A DNA stretch of 39,953 nucleotides from Aliivibrio sifiae (lineage in GTDB: Bacteria; Pseudomonadota; Gammaproteobacteria; Enterobacterales; Vibrionaceae), in the NCBI RefSeq assembly GCF_002954715.1, contig NZ_MSCP01000002.1:609674-649626 (forward strand). Reading direction: 5' to 3'. Each line of letters opens with the position of its first letter. Positions within the stretch are counted from its first letter, which is position 1. Below the pieces are notes generated by a model. The model did no database searches. It was not told the origin of the DNA and saw only the letters and a program-made list of their open reading frames with translations. The position numbers and the translations under genes are program-made. Below, one piece after another: positions 8,061 to 16,619 of the stretch.

Positions 8061-9191
8061 TTAGTGGTCAAGGTAAAGATAGTTTTGCCAAGACTTCATA
8101 CGGATTAATACTTTACGCATAATTGATACATGCTCAAAGCTATCAGAATAAACCGAAATTTCGGCATTAGAACCTGCAGGAAGATGGAATTCAGACACGT
8201 CATCAGTTAATTTTAATTTAACCAAGGCTCTACCATTAGTTTGAATTGCATTTGTGCCTAATAAAGCACCTGATGCTTGAATTTGCCCTTCACCGATAGC
8301 TGGGATTACTTCAACAACTTCACCTTCAAATACTCGACCAGGAATAGCACGGAATAAAAATTCAGCTTTAAATCCTTTTTGTAAACGCTGTAAAGAGTTT
8401 TGACGAAATGCACCGACATAGTATTGATCTTCTGTATGCACAAATGTCATCACCGGTCGAAGAGGAAGAGGAACCGCCATCATACCTGGGCGAAGTGCCA
8501 TTTGAGTCACATATCCATCCGTTGGTGCTCTTACTGTTGTTTCATCAAAGTTGAACTGCGCTTGTTCTAGTTCAGCACGCATACGTGCAACCGTTGTGTT
8601 TTCGCCATTTATCTCAGACTCTAGTGCCAGTTTAGCTTGTTGCTCTTGAGCTTGAACTGATTCAACCGTCGCTTGAGTTGCTTTATAAGTTTGCTTACGA
8701 GTATCTAATTGTTGGGCAGTAAAAGCGCCTTTCTTAAAGCCTTTTTCATAACGTTTAAATTCACGATAGGCTTTATCTTTATCTGCTATTGCTTTAATGG
8801 TGTTTGCTTGAGCGGCTTTATAGATAGACTCCAATTGAAGTGCAGCTTGTTCTGCCTCATTTAAGGCTGCTTGTTTACGAATGACTTCCGCTTTGAAAGG
8901 AATCGGGTCTATTTTAAAAAGAATATCGCCTTTTTTAAGCGCTTCATTCGCTTCAATATTAACTTCAATCACTTTTCCTTTAACACTTGGTACTATCGGC
9001 GTTGTTACATAAAACTGTCCACCAAACTGAGTAAAAGGATGGTTGTAATTCATTAATAAAACAAGAGTACCAACGAGAACAACACCACCTAATCCGGCAG
9101 TAGGAACTGTCCATTTATTCAGAGGGATATTAAAGATTTTAAATACAGCGATACATAACGCTGTGTAAGTAAGAATAAGCAATAAATCCAT
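8061..9191 (-). CDS. HlyD-family membrane fusion protein, YiaV/YibH-like
   Basis: This 376-residue periplasmic adaptor has two N-terminal hydrophobic segments (about 3-20 and 33-48), a lipoyl/barrel-sandwich half (VKGKVIEVNIEANEALKKGDILFKID, about 70-95), a long alpha-helical hairpin (about 98-190), the second lipoyl half (APTDGYVTQMALRPG) and a beta-barrel region. Length and the N-terminal membrane segments match E. coli YiaV and YibH (about 378 residues). Its start overlaps the stop of the DUF3302 gene (TAATG) and has GAGGAG upstream, the same gene order as yiaW-yiaV and yibI-yibH. No outer-membrane or transporter partner is adjacent, so its substrate is unknown. Confidence 0.82.
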   Translation of the reverse strand: MDLLLILTYTALCIAVFKIFNIPLNKWTVPTAGLGGVVLVGTLVLLMNYNHPFTQFGGQFYVTTPIVPSVKGKVIEVNIEANEALKKGDILFKIDPIPFKAEVIRKQAALNEAEQAALQLESIYKAAQANTIKAIADKDKAYREFKRYEKGFKKGAFTAQQLDTRKQTYKATQATVESVQAQEQQAKLALESEINGENTTVARMRAELEQAQFNFDETTVRAPTDGYVTQMALRPGMMAVPLPLRPVMTFVHTEDQYYVGAFRQNSLQRLQKGFKAEFLFRAIPGRVFEGEVVEVIPAIGEGQIQASGALLGTNAIQTNGRALVKLKLTDDVSEFHLPAGSNAEISVYSDSFEHVSIMRKVLIRMKSWQNYLYLDH

Positions 9192-9571
9192 TATACTTGC
9201 TCCTCTTTAGTTGTTTGCTGAGGCGGTTGTTTTACTTGGTTAACTTCCATTTGGGAGATTTTTTCTGTCAGTAATTCAACTTGATCATTAAGGTGATTTA
9301 CACGAGTTTGAAGTTCTAATTGATTGTTTTCAATTTTATGAAAGCCCCAACCACGGTCTTCACGCCATAACGTTGCCCAAATCCAAAGGAAAGGCCATAA
9401 GACATGTAACGTAAATAAGCTAACCCAACCTGCAATGTGTATTGCATCGGAATGAGGGTGGTCACGCTTGTGAGCGATCTCATAAGGGATATCATGGATG
9501 ACAATAATCCCATAGAAAATAACCAATGCAACAAACACTAATAATCCAAGAGCAAAATAATCTAAAAACAT
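9191..9571 (-). CDS. DUF3302 inner-membrane protein (YiaW/YibI-like)
   Basis: The product is 126 residues when started at ATG 9571, which has AAGGA seven bases upstream and begins MFLDYFALGLLVFVALVIFYG; the longer frame opens at a TTG (9607) with no ribosome binding site. It has two hydrophobic segments (about 5-27 and 48-66), a conserved DIPYEIAHKRDHPH stretch between them, and a polar helical tail. DUF3302 proteins are encoded next to HlyD-type adaptors in E. coli, and the overlap here fits co-translation with the adaptor. The role is unknown, presumably supporting an efflux or envelope complex. Confidence 0.8.
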   Translation of the reverse strand: MFLDYFALGLLVFVALVIFYGIIVIHDIPYEIAHKRDHPHSDAIHIAGWVSLFTLHVLWPFLWIWATLWREDRGWGFHKIENNQLELQTRVNHLNDQVELLTEKISQMEVNQVKQPPQQTTKEEQV

Positions 9572-9681
9572 AAACGCATCCTTGTGTACAACTATGAAAA
9601 TTAACAAATTACCTATTTTTTAGTAACTTGAGTGTGACATTGGTTAAGTTAATACGCAAGATATAATCTGAGATTGAAATC

Positions 9682-9725
9682 AAAAAAAGCCGATGTAACA
9701 TTAACTAAAAAGTTATATCGGCTGA
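9682..9725 (-). terminator. Terminator of the membrane GGDEF gene
   Basis: Read on the minus strand, AGCCGATATAAC pairs with GTTACATCGGCT (one mismatch) and is followed by seven T. It lies just downstream of the stop at 9752. Confidence 0.8.
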
Positions 9726-9751
9726 TTTTAGATTTTTTAGAAAGGAATTAT

Positions 9752-10984
9752 TTATTGGCTAACGCAATTTCGTCCACCGTCTTTAGCTCGGTATAAAGCT
9801 TTATCTGAGGCTTTGATGACTTCTTGTGGTTTCTTATATTCTGTATTATCAGCAACCCCAATACTTATCGTTACATTCACAACTTTGGTTTTATTGGCTT
9901 TGCCTCGTTTTGCTTCCCCTTCCTTTTTATCTTTAGGTCGGGTATTTGTATCTCGAATAATTAAATCGTAATCAGCAATATCTTCACGAAGTTCTTCTAA
10001 GTATTCTAAGCTTTGTTCTGCGGTTTTACCTTTAAATAATACCGTAAATTCTTCACCACCATAGCGGTAGACTTTTGCATTACCACCAGTTTGCGCCATG
10101 ATACTCGCAACCAATTTCAATACATCATCACCGGTATCATGACCATAGCTATCATTGAATTTTTTGAAGTGGTCTACATCGAGCATTGCGATAGTATAAC
10201 GACGGCCAAGATGCTTCATTTCTGATTCAAGCGCTCGACGTCCAGGGATCCCCGTTAATTGGTCGATGAATGCTAATTCATGACTCGCCGAGATTATATA
10301 AAGAAGTAGCAGCAATCCTGCGATAGAAAACATGGTGCTTGAAATAAAATCAACGCTGAAAAGAGCAAAGGTGAGTGATGAATAAAGCAAGCAGGTGTAA
10401 GAGGCTAAATCGGTATTGTTGTTACGTGTTAGAACAAAAATGGCAGAAAGCCCACACATAACTAAACTGTAAAGGACGATAATGATCGGTAGTGGAGAGA
10501 CTTCTGGGATGTTCAGTAAATAGGTTTCCCAAATTTCAGTCATGTCATTATCAGCAAAATGAGAGACAATGATCCAACACCAGATAAACATAAACAGAAG
10601 AATACCTAGATATCCAGCGCCATATTTAGAGAAAATACGGCGTTCAGGAAAAATAAATGTTGCCATCATTGAAATAGGCAACAGGAACGCCGTTAAAGTA
10701 AATTCAATCCGAGTGTTGCCATAAGAGAGTGGCACTTGTAAGCGCTCTTGAATAATCCAATAGGCAATTGCCATTGTGATAGCAATCATCCCAATTCTAC
10801 CTTGATTGAAAGGTTGGCTTAATAACAATACGATCGATAGTACGATATATGGAAGTATGTATGAAAACCCCTTATTTTCAGACGATAATTGGATGATGCC
10901 ATCCATACCCGTGATCACAGAAACAACGATAATGATAGGCAATAACAGCTTAAATAATGGATGACTCAGAAGGCTAAAAGACAT
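9752..10984 (-). CDS. Membrane-bound GGDEF diguanylate cyclase
   Basis: The 410-residue protein has roughly seven or eight hydrophobic segments in residues 10-235, then a C-terminal GGDEF domain (about 238-410) with LTGIPGRRA, LDVDHFKKFNDSYGH (metal and GTP site) and YGGEEF (GGEEF at 309-313). All catalytic elements are present, so it should make cyclic-di-GMP in the cytoplasm. The usual RxxD inhibitory site just before GGEEF is absent (TGGNA instead), implying no classical product inhibition. A basic insertion (about 345-370, Lys/Arg-rich) is unusual. The membrane region resembles no sensor domain I can name. The gene is divergent from the ComFB-like gene at 11131. Confidence 0.88.
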   Translation of the reverse strand: MSFSLLSHPLFKLLLPIIIVVSVITGMDGIIQLSSENKGFSYILPYIVLSIVLLLSQPFNQGRIGMIAITMAIAYWIIQERLQVPLSYGNTRIEFTLTAFLLPISMMATFIFPERRIFSKYGAGYLGILLFMFIWCWIIVSHFADNDMTEIWETYLLNIPEVSPLPIIIVLYSLVMCGLSAIFVLTRNNNTDLASYTCLLYSSLTFALFSVDFISSTMFSIAGLLLLLYIISASHELAFIDQLTGIPGRRALESEMKHLGRRYTIAMLDVDHFKKFNDSYGHDTGDDVLKLVASIMAQTGGNAKVYRYGGEEFTVLFKGKTAEQSLEYLEELREDIADYDLIIRDTNTRPKDKKEGEAKRGKANKTKVVNVTISIGVADNTEYKKPQEVIKASDKALYRAKDGGRNCVSQ

Positions 10985-11088
10985 TGTTTTTTAACGGATC
11001 CTAATTAATCTAAAAAAAGAAAGAGTTTGTCACTGAATTACTAGGACAAGACGTTATTCTATCAATAACATAGCTCTATTCATACGTT

Positions 11089-11097
11089 TGCTATGAT
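11089..11097 (+). promoter_or_regulatory. Extended -10 promoter of the ComFB-like gene
   Basis: TGCTATGAT is an extended -10 element (TGn plus TATGAT), 34 bases before the ATG at 11131. No clear -35 lies 17 bases upstream, as is common for extended -10 promoters. AAGG at about 11120 serves as ribosome binding site. Confidence 0.4.
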
Positions 11098-11130
11098 ACT
11101 TAATGCATTTAATAACAATAAGGCATCTTT

Positions 11131-11490
11131 ATGGAATCAAACATTCATAACTATATGGAAGTTCTGGTTGGAAAGCGGTTTATTGAGCTTAATTTCCATC
11201 AGAATTATACAAATGATCAAATCACAGATATGAAGTGCATTAGTTTAAATCAACTTCCTACACTTTATATTCGTTATAGCTTAGATATGTTAGCGGCCAC
11301 ATCTCAAAAAAAATTAATGCAATATGATGAAATGGTTGCAGCAGCGGTTGAAAATGCAGAAAAGATGGTTGTGAATGACAGAAGGCAGCGGGATGATGAT
11401 TTTGAAAATATTGTTGTTTATGCGGCGAAAGATCGTTTTGAACTAGAAGATGAAGAATTGCCATTTTCGGGTGAAATTAAACTGGATTAA
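11131..11490 (+). CDS. Small ComFB-like protein (late competence ComFB domain)
   Basis: The 119-residue soluble acidic protein contains NYMEVLVGKRFIEL near the N-terminus and then SLNQLPTLYIRY (about 38-49), which resembles the conserved ALN-x-LPPRY core of the ComFB family. The cysteines of longer ComFB proteins are mostly missing. From memory, recent work describes ComFB-domain proteins as cyclic dinucleotide receptors, which would fit the divergent diguanylate cyclase gene, but nothing in the sequence proves binding. It ends at its own terminator. The family call is moderate; the function is open. Confidence 0.6.
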   Translation: MESNIHNYMEVLVGKRFIELNFHQNYTNDQITDMKCISLNQLPTLYIRYSLDMLAATSQKKLMQYDEMVAAAVENAEKMVVNDRRQRDDDFENIVVYAAKDRFELEDEELPFSGEIKLD

Positions 11491-11534
11491 AAAATCCCAC
11501 ACAGCTTAATAAGAAGGTGTGTGGGATTGTTTTA
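11491..11534. terminator. Bidirectional terminator between the ComFB-like gene and rnb
   Basis: AATCCCACAC (11493-11502) pairs with GTGTGGGATT (11519-11528), with A run before and T-rich sequence after, serving the converging genes. Confidence 0.8.
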
Positions 11535-11546
11535 TTCAGAATGAAG

Positions 11547-13571
11547 TTATGCTTTCAGATCTGTTTCTGTCGCGTCGGTCACTTCCGTTGATTCTACTTC
11601 TGGAGCAGGGAAGGCTTGTAGTGGTTTTGCAACCATATTACGAGTGTCTTCTTTAACCTCAGCAAGAACAACTGTCAGTTGGTCACCAAGTTTGAATGTC
11701 TCATATTTATCAATTGAGATTGTACCTTGGTCAGCATTGCATTCGATGCGTTCTTTATTATCAACAATTAATGAACCAGGAATGAAAGCAGCAGCACCGT
11801 TCTCAATTAAGCGAACACGCATGCCTGCGCGGTTAATATCAAAAATCTCAGCGGTATATTGAGTTTCTTTTTCAACTTCATTCGCTAACGTTCTGCAATA
11901 TAACCAATCGCTAACATTACGTTCAGCCATACGATGGTAGCGACGACTTAGTGCTAACTCTTCACCAACAATATCATCAGGGCGTTGTACTGGCTCTTTG
12001 CCTAATATATGAGCTTTAAGCATACGGTGGTTTATCATATCGCTGTATTTACGAATAGGTGATGTCCATGTCGCGTAAATATCTAAGCCCATAGCATAGT
12101 GAGGTAGGGGTTCATTACCTGTTTCGCTATAAGTTTGGAATTTACGGATGCGAGCATCAAGGTATGAGGTTGGTTGCTTCCCAAGCAGGCGGCGAAGTTC
12201 GCTAAATCCCTCTAGTGTTGCAATATGCTCTTCAGTAAACTCAACATCATCAAGTTGATTTACAATCTCAGCGACGTCTTTTAATTTCTCTGATTTAATT
12301 CCTGCATGAGAGTTAAACACACCCATGTTAAAGCTATTACGCAGTGTTTTACCGGCACAGATATTTGCGGTAACCATTGCTTCTTCAACTAACTTATTCG
12401 CACAACGACGCATGTCTGCATGAATAGCAACGACATCATTTTCTTCGTCTAATTCAAAACGGTAATCTGGACGATCGGGGAAAATAACCGCATGAGTTTC
12501 GCGCCATGCAGTACGTGCTTGGGCAAATTCATATAATTCAGTTACAACCTGAGCAATAGTTTCATTCGGTTGCCATTTGTCACATGACCCTGTTTCTAAG
12601 AAATCAGACACATTGTCGTACGCTAAACGTGCGTGAGATTTCATTGTTGCAGCAAAGAAGTTGATAGACTCTTCATTAATAGTGCCATCAGCAGTTACTT
12701 TTACTGTACAACAAATCGCTGGACGTTCTTCGTTTTCGATAAGTGAACATAATTGATCGCTTAAATCACGAGGTAACATTGGAATATTGCGACCTGGCAA
12801 ATAAATAGTATAACCACGTTTACGCGCAACGTTATCCATGCTGTCATCTGGTGTGATGTAAGCGGTTGGATCTGCAATCGCAATCGTTAATTCAAAAGAA
12901 CCGTCTTCTTGTTTTTTAATGTATAGCGCATCATCCATGTCTTTGGTTGATTCACCATCAATTGTAACGAAAGGCGTTTCTGTCATATCTATACGAACTA
13001 GATCTGCGTCGTCTTTAATTTCCCAGTTATCTATGCCTTCAGGCTCAGAGTTTGGTAAATCATTTTGTGCTAGTGTCACCCACCATGGGGCGATCTTGTC
13101 ATCGCTGTCAGTGATCTTATGAGTAACTTCACATAGAAAGCTTTGATCACCTTTTAATGGATGTTGAGTTAATTCAGCAACAACCCAATCACCTTCTTGT
13201 AAGGTTTCTGGATTTACACCTTTACGAGCTTTTGCTTTGATGGCATTTTTCAAGCTTGGATGATCAGGCATTACTTGCAAGCGTTTTTTGAACATTTGAA
13301 TGCGGCCGATGAATCGAGTAATTGATTGTTCAATCAACTGATCTGGTTCGGCTTGTTCTTTGTCATTTTCAGTACGGACTAGGGCGACAATCTTGTCACC
13401 ATGCATCACTTTTTTCATTTGTGCTGGCGGTATAAAGATACTTTTCTTTTTATCGTCTGATTCTAAAAAACCAAAACCGCGGTCGGTTGCTTTTACTGTG
13501 CCTTCTTTTTTAGGAAGCTTATCTTGAATTTGTTGCTTTAATTGCGCTAGTAGTGGGTTATCTTGAAACAT
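11547..13571 (-). CDS. rnb: Exoribonuclease II
   Basis: The 674-residue enzyme degrades single-stranded RNA 3' to 5' to nucleoside monophosphates. It has two cold-shock-like N-terminal domains (about 20-160), the RNB catalytic domain and a C-terminal S1 domain (about 565-650). The four catalytic aspartates appear as D205-x5-D211-x-D213-D214, the same spacing as D201, D207, D209 and D210 of E. coli RNase II. Length is slightly above E. coli (644) because of an acidic tail. AAGG lies four bases before the ATG. It is divergent from deaD, putting two cold-relevant RNA-metabolism genes back to back. Confidence 0.95.
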   Translation of the reverse strand: MFQDNPLLAQLKQQIQDKLPKKEGTVKATDRGFGFLESDDKKKSIFIPPAQMKKVMHGDKIVALVRTENDKEQAEPDQLIEQSITRFIGRIQMFKKRLQVMPDHPSLKNAIKAKARKGVNPETLQEGDWVVAELTQHPLKGDQSFLCEVTHKITDSDDKIAPWWVTLAQNDLPNSEPEGIDNWEIKDDADLVRIDMTETPFVTIDGESTKDMDDALYIKKQEDGSFELTIAIADPTAYITPDDSMDNVARKRGYTIYLPGRNIPMLPRDLSDQLCSLIENEERPAICCTVKVTADGTINEESINFFAATMKSHARLAYDNVSDFLETGSCDKWQPNETIAQVVTELYEFAQARTAWRETHAVIFPDRPDYRFELDEENDVVAIHADMRRCANKLVEEAMVTANICAGKTLRNSFNMGVFNSHAGIKSEKLKDVAEIVNQLDDVEFTEEHIATLEGFSELRRLLGKQPTSYLDARIRKFQTYSETGNEPLPHYAMGLDIYATWTSPIRKYSDMINHRMLKAHILGKEPVQRPDDIVGEELALSRRYHRMAERNVSDWLYCRTLANEVEKETQYTAEIFDINRAGMRVRLIENGAAAFIPGSLIVDNKERIECNADQGTISIDKYETFKLGDQLTVVLAEVKEDTRNMVAKPLQAFPAPEVESTEVTDATETDLKA

Positions 13572-13898
13572 GAGCCTTCATACTATAAATAGGAAATAAC
13601 GAGCTAACTTTACTATCGCCCTTAATTGATTGCTAGAAAAGACCGATGAAATATGTAAAAAAGCATGCGTAATGTACAAAAAACTATCGAAACTAAGAAA
13701 ATAGAGCTAAATTTGTGAAGTTGCTCAATTTTTTCTGGTAATTCTTGCCGTATTAGGGCATTATCCGCGCCCTGAGTTAATCATCTTCTATATTAGTTAT
13801 TGAAATGATAAACCGTCCTGTCCCGAGTGCTTGTGTGTGTGTATGGAACTTGCTGAGCAAATGGGACCTTTTTTATATGTTTAATTATTGGGATCCCA
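13572..13898. promoter_or_regulatory. Divergent rnb/deaD control region with a structured deaD leader
   Basis: No gene fits this 327-base region. Towards deaD it contains AGGGC/GCCCT repeats, GTCCC (13820-13824) able to pair with GGGAC (13863-13867) next to a T6 run (13869-13874), an inner TTGC-TGA-GCAA hairpin (13850-13860), and a 14-bp perfect palindrome ATTGGGATCCCAAT (13887-13900) that covers the ribosome binding site and the first two bases of the deaD start codon. E. coli deaD (csdA) also has a long leader. Transcription start sites cannot be placed with confidence. Confidence 0.5.
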
Positions 13899-15830
13899 AT
13901 GTCAGAAACTATTACTGAATTCCGCCAACTGGCTTTAGACGAAACTATTTTATCTGCACTTGACGAAATGGGCTTTATTGCACCTACGCCAATCCAAGCA
14001 GAATCGATTCCTCTTTTGTTAGCTGGTCGTGATGCACTTGGTAAAGCTCAAACAGGTACTGGTAAAACAGCTGCTTTCTCTTTACCACTTTTAAATAAAA
14101 TCAACCTTAAGCAACATAACCCACAAGCAATTATCATGGCTCCAACGCGTGAACTTGCTATCCAGGTTGCTGCTGAAGTTAAAAACCTTGGTCGTAACAT
14201 CAAGGGTCTTAAAGTTTTAGAGATCTACGGTGGTGCATCTATCGTTGATCAAATGCGTGCTCTAAGCCGCGGTGCTCATATCATCGTTGGTACTCCTGGC
14301 CGTGTTAAAGATTTACTTAACCGTGATCGTTTAAACCTAGGCGAAGTTCATACGTTCATCCTAGATGAAGCTGATGAAATGCTAAAAATGGGTTTTGTTG
14401 ATGATGTTACTTGGATCCTAGAAAAGGCACCAGAAACAGCTCAACGTATCCTGTTCTCTGCAACTATGCCTCCAATGGTTAAGACTATTGTTGACCGTTA
14501 CCTACGTGATCCTGCTCGTGTTGATGTTGCTGGTTCTAACCACACCGTTGACAAAGTAGCACAGAACTTCTGGATCGTTAAAGGTGTAGAGAAAGACGAA
14601 GCAATGTCTCGTCTTCTTGAAACTGAAGAAACTGACGCGTCAATCGTATTCGTACGTACTCGTCAAGATACAGAGCGTCTAGCTGATTGGTTATCTGCTC
14701 GTGGCTTTAAAGCTGCTGCACTTCATGGTGATATTCCTCAGTCTCTACGTGAGCGTACTGTTGATCATATCAAACGTGGCGTTATCGATATCCTAGTTGC
14801 AACTGACGTTGTTGCTCGTGGTCTTGATGTACCTCGTATTACACACGTATTTAACTACGACATCCCATTCGATGTTGAGTCTTACATCCACCGTATCGGT
14901 CGTACAGGTCGTGCTGGACGTAAAGGTAAAGCGATTCTTTTAGTTCGCACAAACCAAATTCGTATGCTTCGTACAATTGAGCGTGTAACTAAATCGTCTA
15001 TGGAAGAGATTGAACTTCCACATCGCGATCAAGTTGCAGAAGCTCGTCTAGCGGTTCTTGGTGCTGAATTAGCAGCAGATAAAGAATTCGTTGCACTAGA
15101 AGCATTCTCTGACTTAATTACTAAGCTTCAAGAGACTCTAGAAGTTGATGCCGCGACAATCGCAGCAATGCTTCTTAAGCGTCAACAAGGTAAGCGTCCT
15201 TTATTCTACAAAGGTCCAGATCCAATGATCGCAGCTATGGAACGTGCTAAACGTCGTCCAGAGCGTAGTGAACGTGGTGACCGTCCAGAGCGTGGTGACC
15301 GTCGTGATCGTGGAGACCGTCCAGAGCGTGGCGAACGTCGTCAATACAACAATGACGATTTCGATACGTACCAACTAGAAGTAGGTCGTGAGCAAGGCGT
15401 TCAAGTTAAAGACATCGTAGGTGCTCTAGCTAACGAACTTGGTTTCACTAAAGGTGCTATCGGCGCAATCAAACTTGCACCGGGTCACACATACGTACAG
15501 TTACCTAAGAAAATGTCTGCAGACGTTGCAAGCAAACTTAAGCAACTACGTATTCGTCAAAACGAAGTGAAAGCGGTTGTTGTTGAAGGCGTTGACCTAA
15601 CAATTGATCGTCGTCCTCGTTCAGGCGGTGGTGCTGGTCGTGATGAGAACCGTGGTGGTAACAGCCGTGGTGGTTACCGTGGTAATCGTGAAGGCGGAAA
15701 CCGTGAAGGTAACCGTGGTGGCGAACGTCGTTTTGACCGCAACAAAGGTGGTGATCACCGTGGCAGTCACCGTGGCGAACGTGCTCCAGGCGCAAGCCGT
15801 GCTCCACGCACACCTCGTAACGAAGACTAA
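13899..15830 (+). CDS. deaD: Cold-shock DEAD-box RNA helicase DeaD/CsdA
   Basis: The 643-residue helicase has Q motif (TPIQAESIP), AQTGTGKT, PTRELAIQ, TPGR, DEAD, SAT, ARGLD and HRIGRTGRAG, then a dimerisation region, an RRM-like DbpA-type RNA-binding domain (about 485-565) and a Gly/Arg-rich tail (about 570-643). A second Arg-rich patch (about 450-485) consists of tandem RGDRPERGD-type repeats. This layout matches DeaD/CsdA, which unwinds structured mRNA and helps ribosome assembly at low temperature and joins the degradosome. Codon choice is that of a highly expressed gene. The only ribosome binding site is GGGA inside a start-site palindrome. Confidence 0.95.
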   Translation: MSETITEFRQLALDETILSALDEMGFIAPTPIQAESIPLLLAGRDALGKAQTGTGKTAAFSLPLLNKINLKQHNPQAIIMAPTRELAIQVAAEVKNLGRNIKGLKVLEIYGGASIVDQMRALSRGAHIIVGTPGRVKDLLNRDRLNLGEVHTFILDEADEMLKMGFVDDVTWILEKAPETAQRILFSATMPPMVKTIVDRYLRDPARVDVAGSNHTVDKVAQNFWIVKGVEKDEAMSRLLETEETDASIVFVRTRQDTERLADWLSARGFKAAALHGDIPQSLRERTVDHIKRGVIDILVATDVVARGLDVPRITHVFNYDIPFDVESYIHRIGRTGRAGRKGKAILLVRTNQIRMLRTIERVTKSSMEEIELPHRDQVAEARLAVLGAELAADKEFVALEAFSDLITKLQETLEVDAATIAAMLLKRQQGKRPLFYKGPDPMIAAMERAKRRPERSERGDRPERGDRRDRGDRPERGERRQYNNDDFDTYQLEVGREQGVQVKDIVGALANELGFTKGAIGAIKLAPGHTYVQLPKKMSADVASKLKQLRIRQNEVKAVVVEGVDLTIDRRPRSGGGAGRDENRGGNSRGGYRGNREGGNREGNRGGERRFDRNKGGDHRGSHRGERAPGASRAPRTPRNED

Positions 15831-15846
15831 TCATAAAGATTAAAAT

Positions 15847-15877
15847 AAAAACCGAGCTCAAGTAGCTCGGTTTTTTT
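15847..15877 (+). terminator. Terminator of deaD
   Basis: ACCGAGCT pairs with AGCTCGGT around a 5-base loop and is followed by seven T. Confidence 0.9.
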
Positions 15878-16009
15878 ATGTCTTTTATTTGTGTTTTATG
15901 TGCATTTATTTATTTCCGTTTTTATTTAATAGTGGTATTTTCTGCAGATCACAATATGGATAATATCGTTTGTGATGACTATTATTTTATTAGTTAATGG
16001 ATAACTATA

Positions 16010-16531
16010 ATGAACAATGACATTCGACTACGCGCACTTGAACAGACCGATTTACGTTTTATCCATCAGTTGAATAACAACAGATCGATAATGTCATATT
16101 GGTTTGAAGAACCTTACGAGTCTTACTATGAGCTTGAGGATTTATTTCGTAAGCACATTCATGACAGTACAGAGCGCCGTTTTATTGCAGAAAATAATGA
16201 TCAACAGTCTATTGGTTTAGTTGAATTGGTTGAAATTAATAGCATTCACCGTAGTGCAGAGTTTCAAATTATTATTGCTCCTGATTTTCAAGGCAATGGC
16301 TACGCACGAGGCTTAATTCATCGTGCTTTAAATTACGCATTTACAATATTGAACTTGCATAAGGTCTATCTACACGTTGCTGTAAATAATGATAAAGCGA
16401 TTCATCTTTATGAAAAATGTGGCTTTGCTGAAGAAGGGCATTTAGTACAAGAGATTTTTGTTAATGGAGAATATTGCGATATTAAACGTATGTATATTCT
16501 TCAAGATCAGTATTTAGAAAACCGAAAATAA
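16010..16531 (+). CDS. speG: Spermidine N1-acetyltransferase
   Basis: This 173-residue GNAT enzyme transfers acetyl from acetyl-CoA to spermidine or spermine in the cytoplasm, lowering free polyamines. Length and sequence agree closely with the Vibrio cholerae SpeG that I recall: [31 protein letters not shown] at the N-terminus (allosteric polyamine region), acetyl-CoA loop QGNGYARG (about 104-111), and [25 protein letters not shown]. The gene is monocistronic, convergent with the formate channel gene and separated by a strong terminator. Confidence 0.93.
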   Translation: MNNDIRLRALEQTDLRFIHQLNNNRSIMSYWFEEPYESYYELEDLFRKHIHDSTERRFIAENNDQQSIGLVELVEINSIHRSAEFQIIIAPDFQGNGYARGLIHRALNYAFTILNLHKVYLHVAVNNDKAIHLYEKCGFAEEGHLVQEIFVNGEYCDIKRMYILQDQYLENRK

Positions 16532-16556
16532 TAACGATGTAAATTTTAGATACATA

Positions 16557-16588
16557 AAGGGGCTTCTATTTTAGAAGCCCCTTGTTTA
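16557..16588. terminator. Bidirectional terminator between speG and the FocA-CBS gene
   Basis: A perfect 12-bp stem (16557-16568 with 16572-16583, AAGGGGCTTCTA and its complement) closes a 3-base loop between the two converging genes. Confidence 0.85.
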
Positions 16589-16619
16589 CCAACTGTGTTG
16601 TTATATTTTTATTTTAAGG

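Noticed and set aside
15538-15861. Antisense frames opposite the 3' end of deaD (107 residues, His-rich; also a 79-residue Val-rich plus frame)
   Set aside because: They are by-products of the repetitive CGT/GGT codons of the Gly/Arg-rich tail; composition is implausible and no ribosome binding site is visible.
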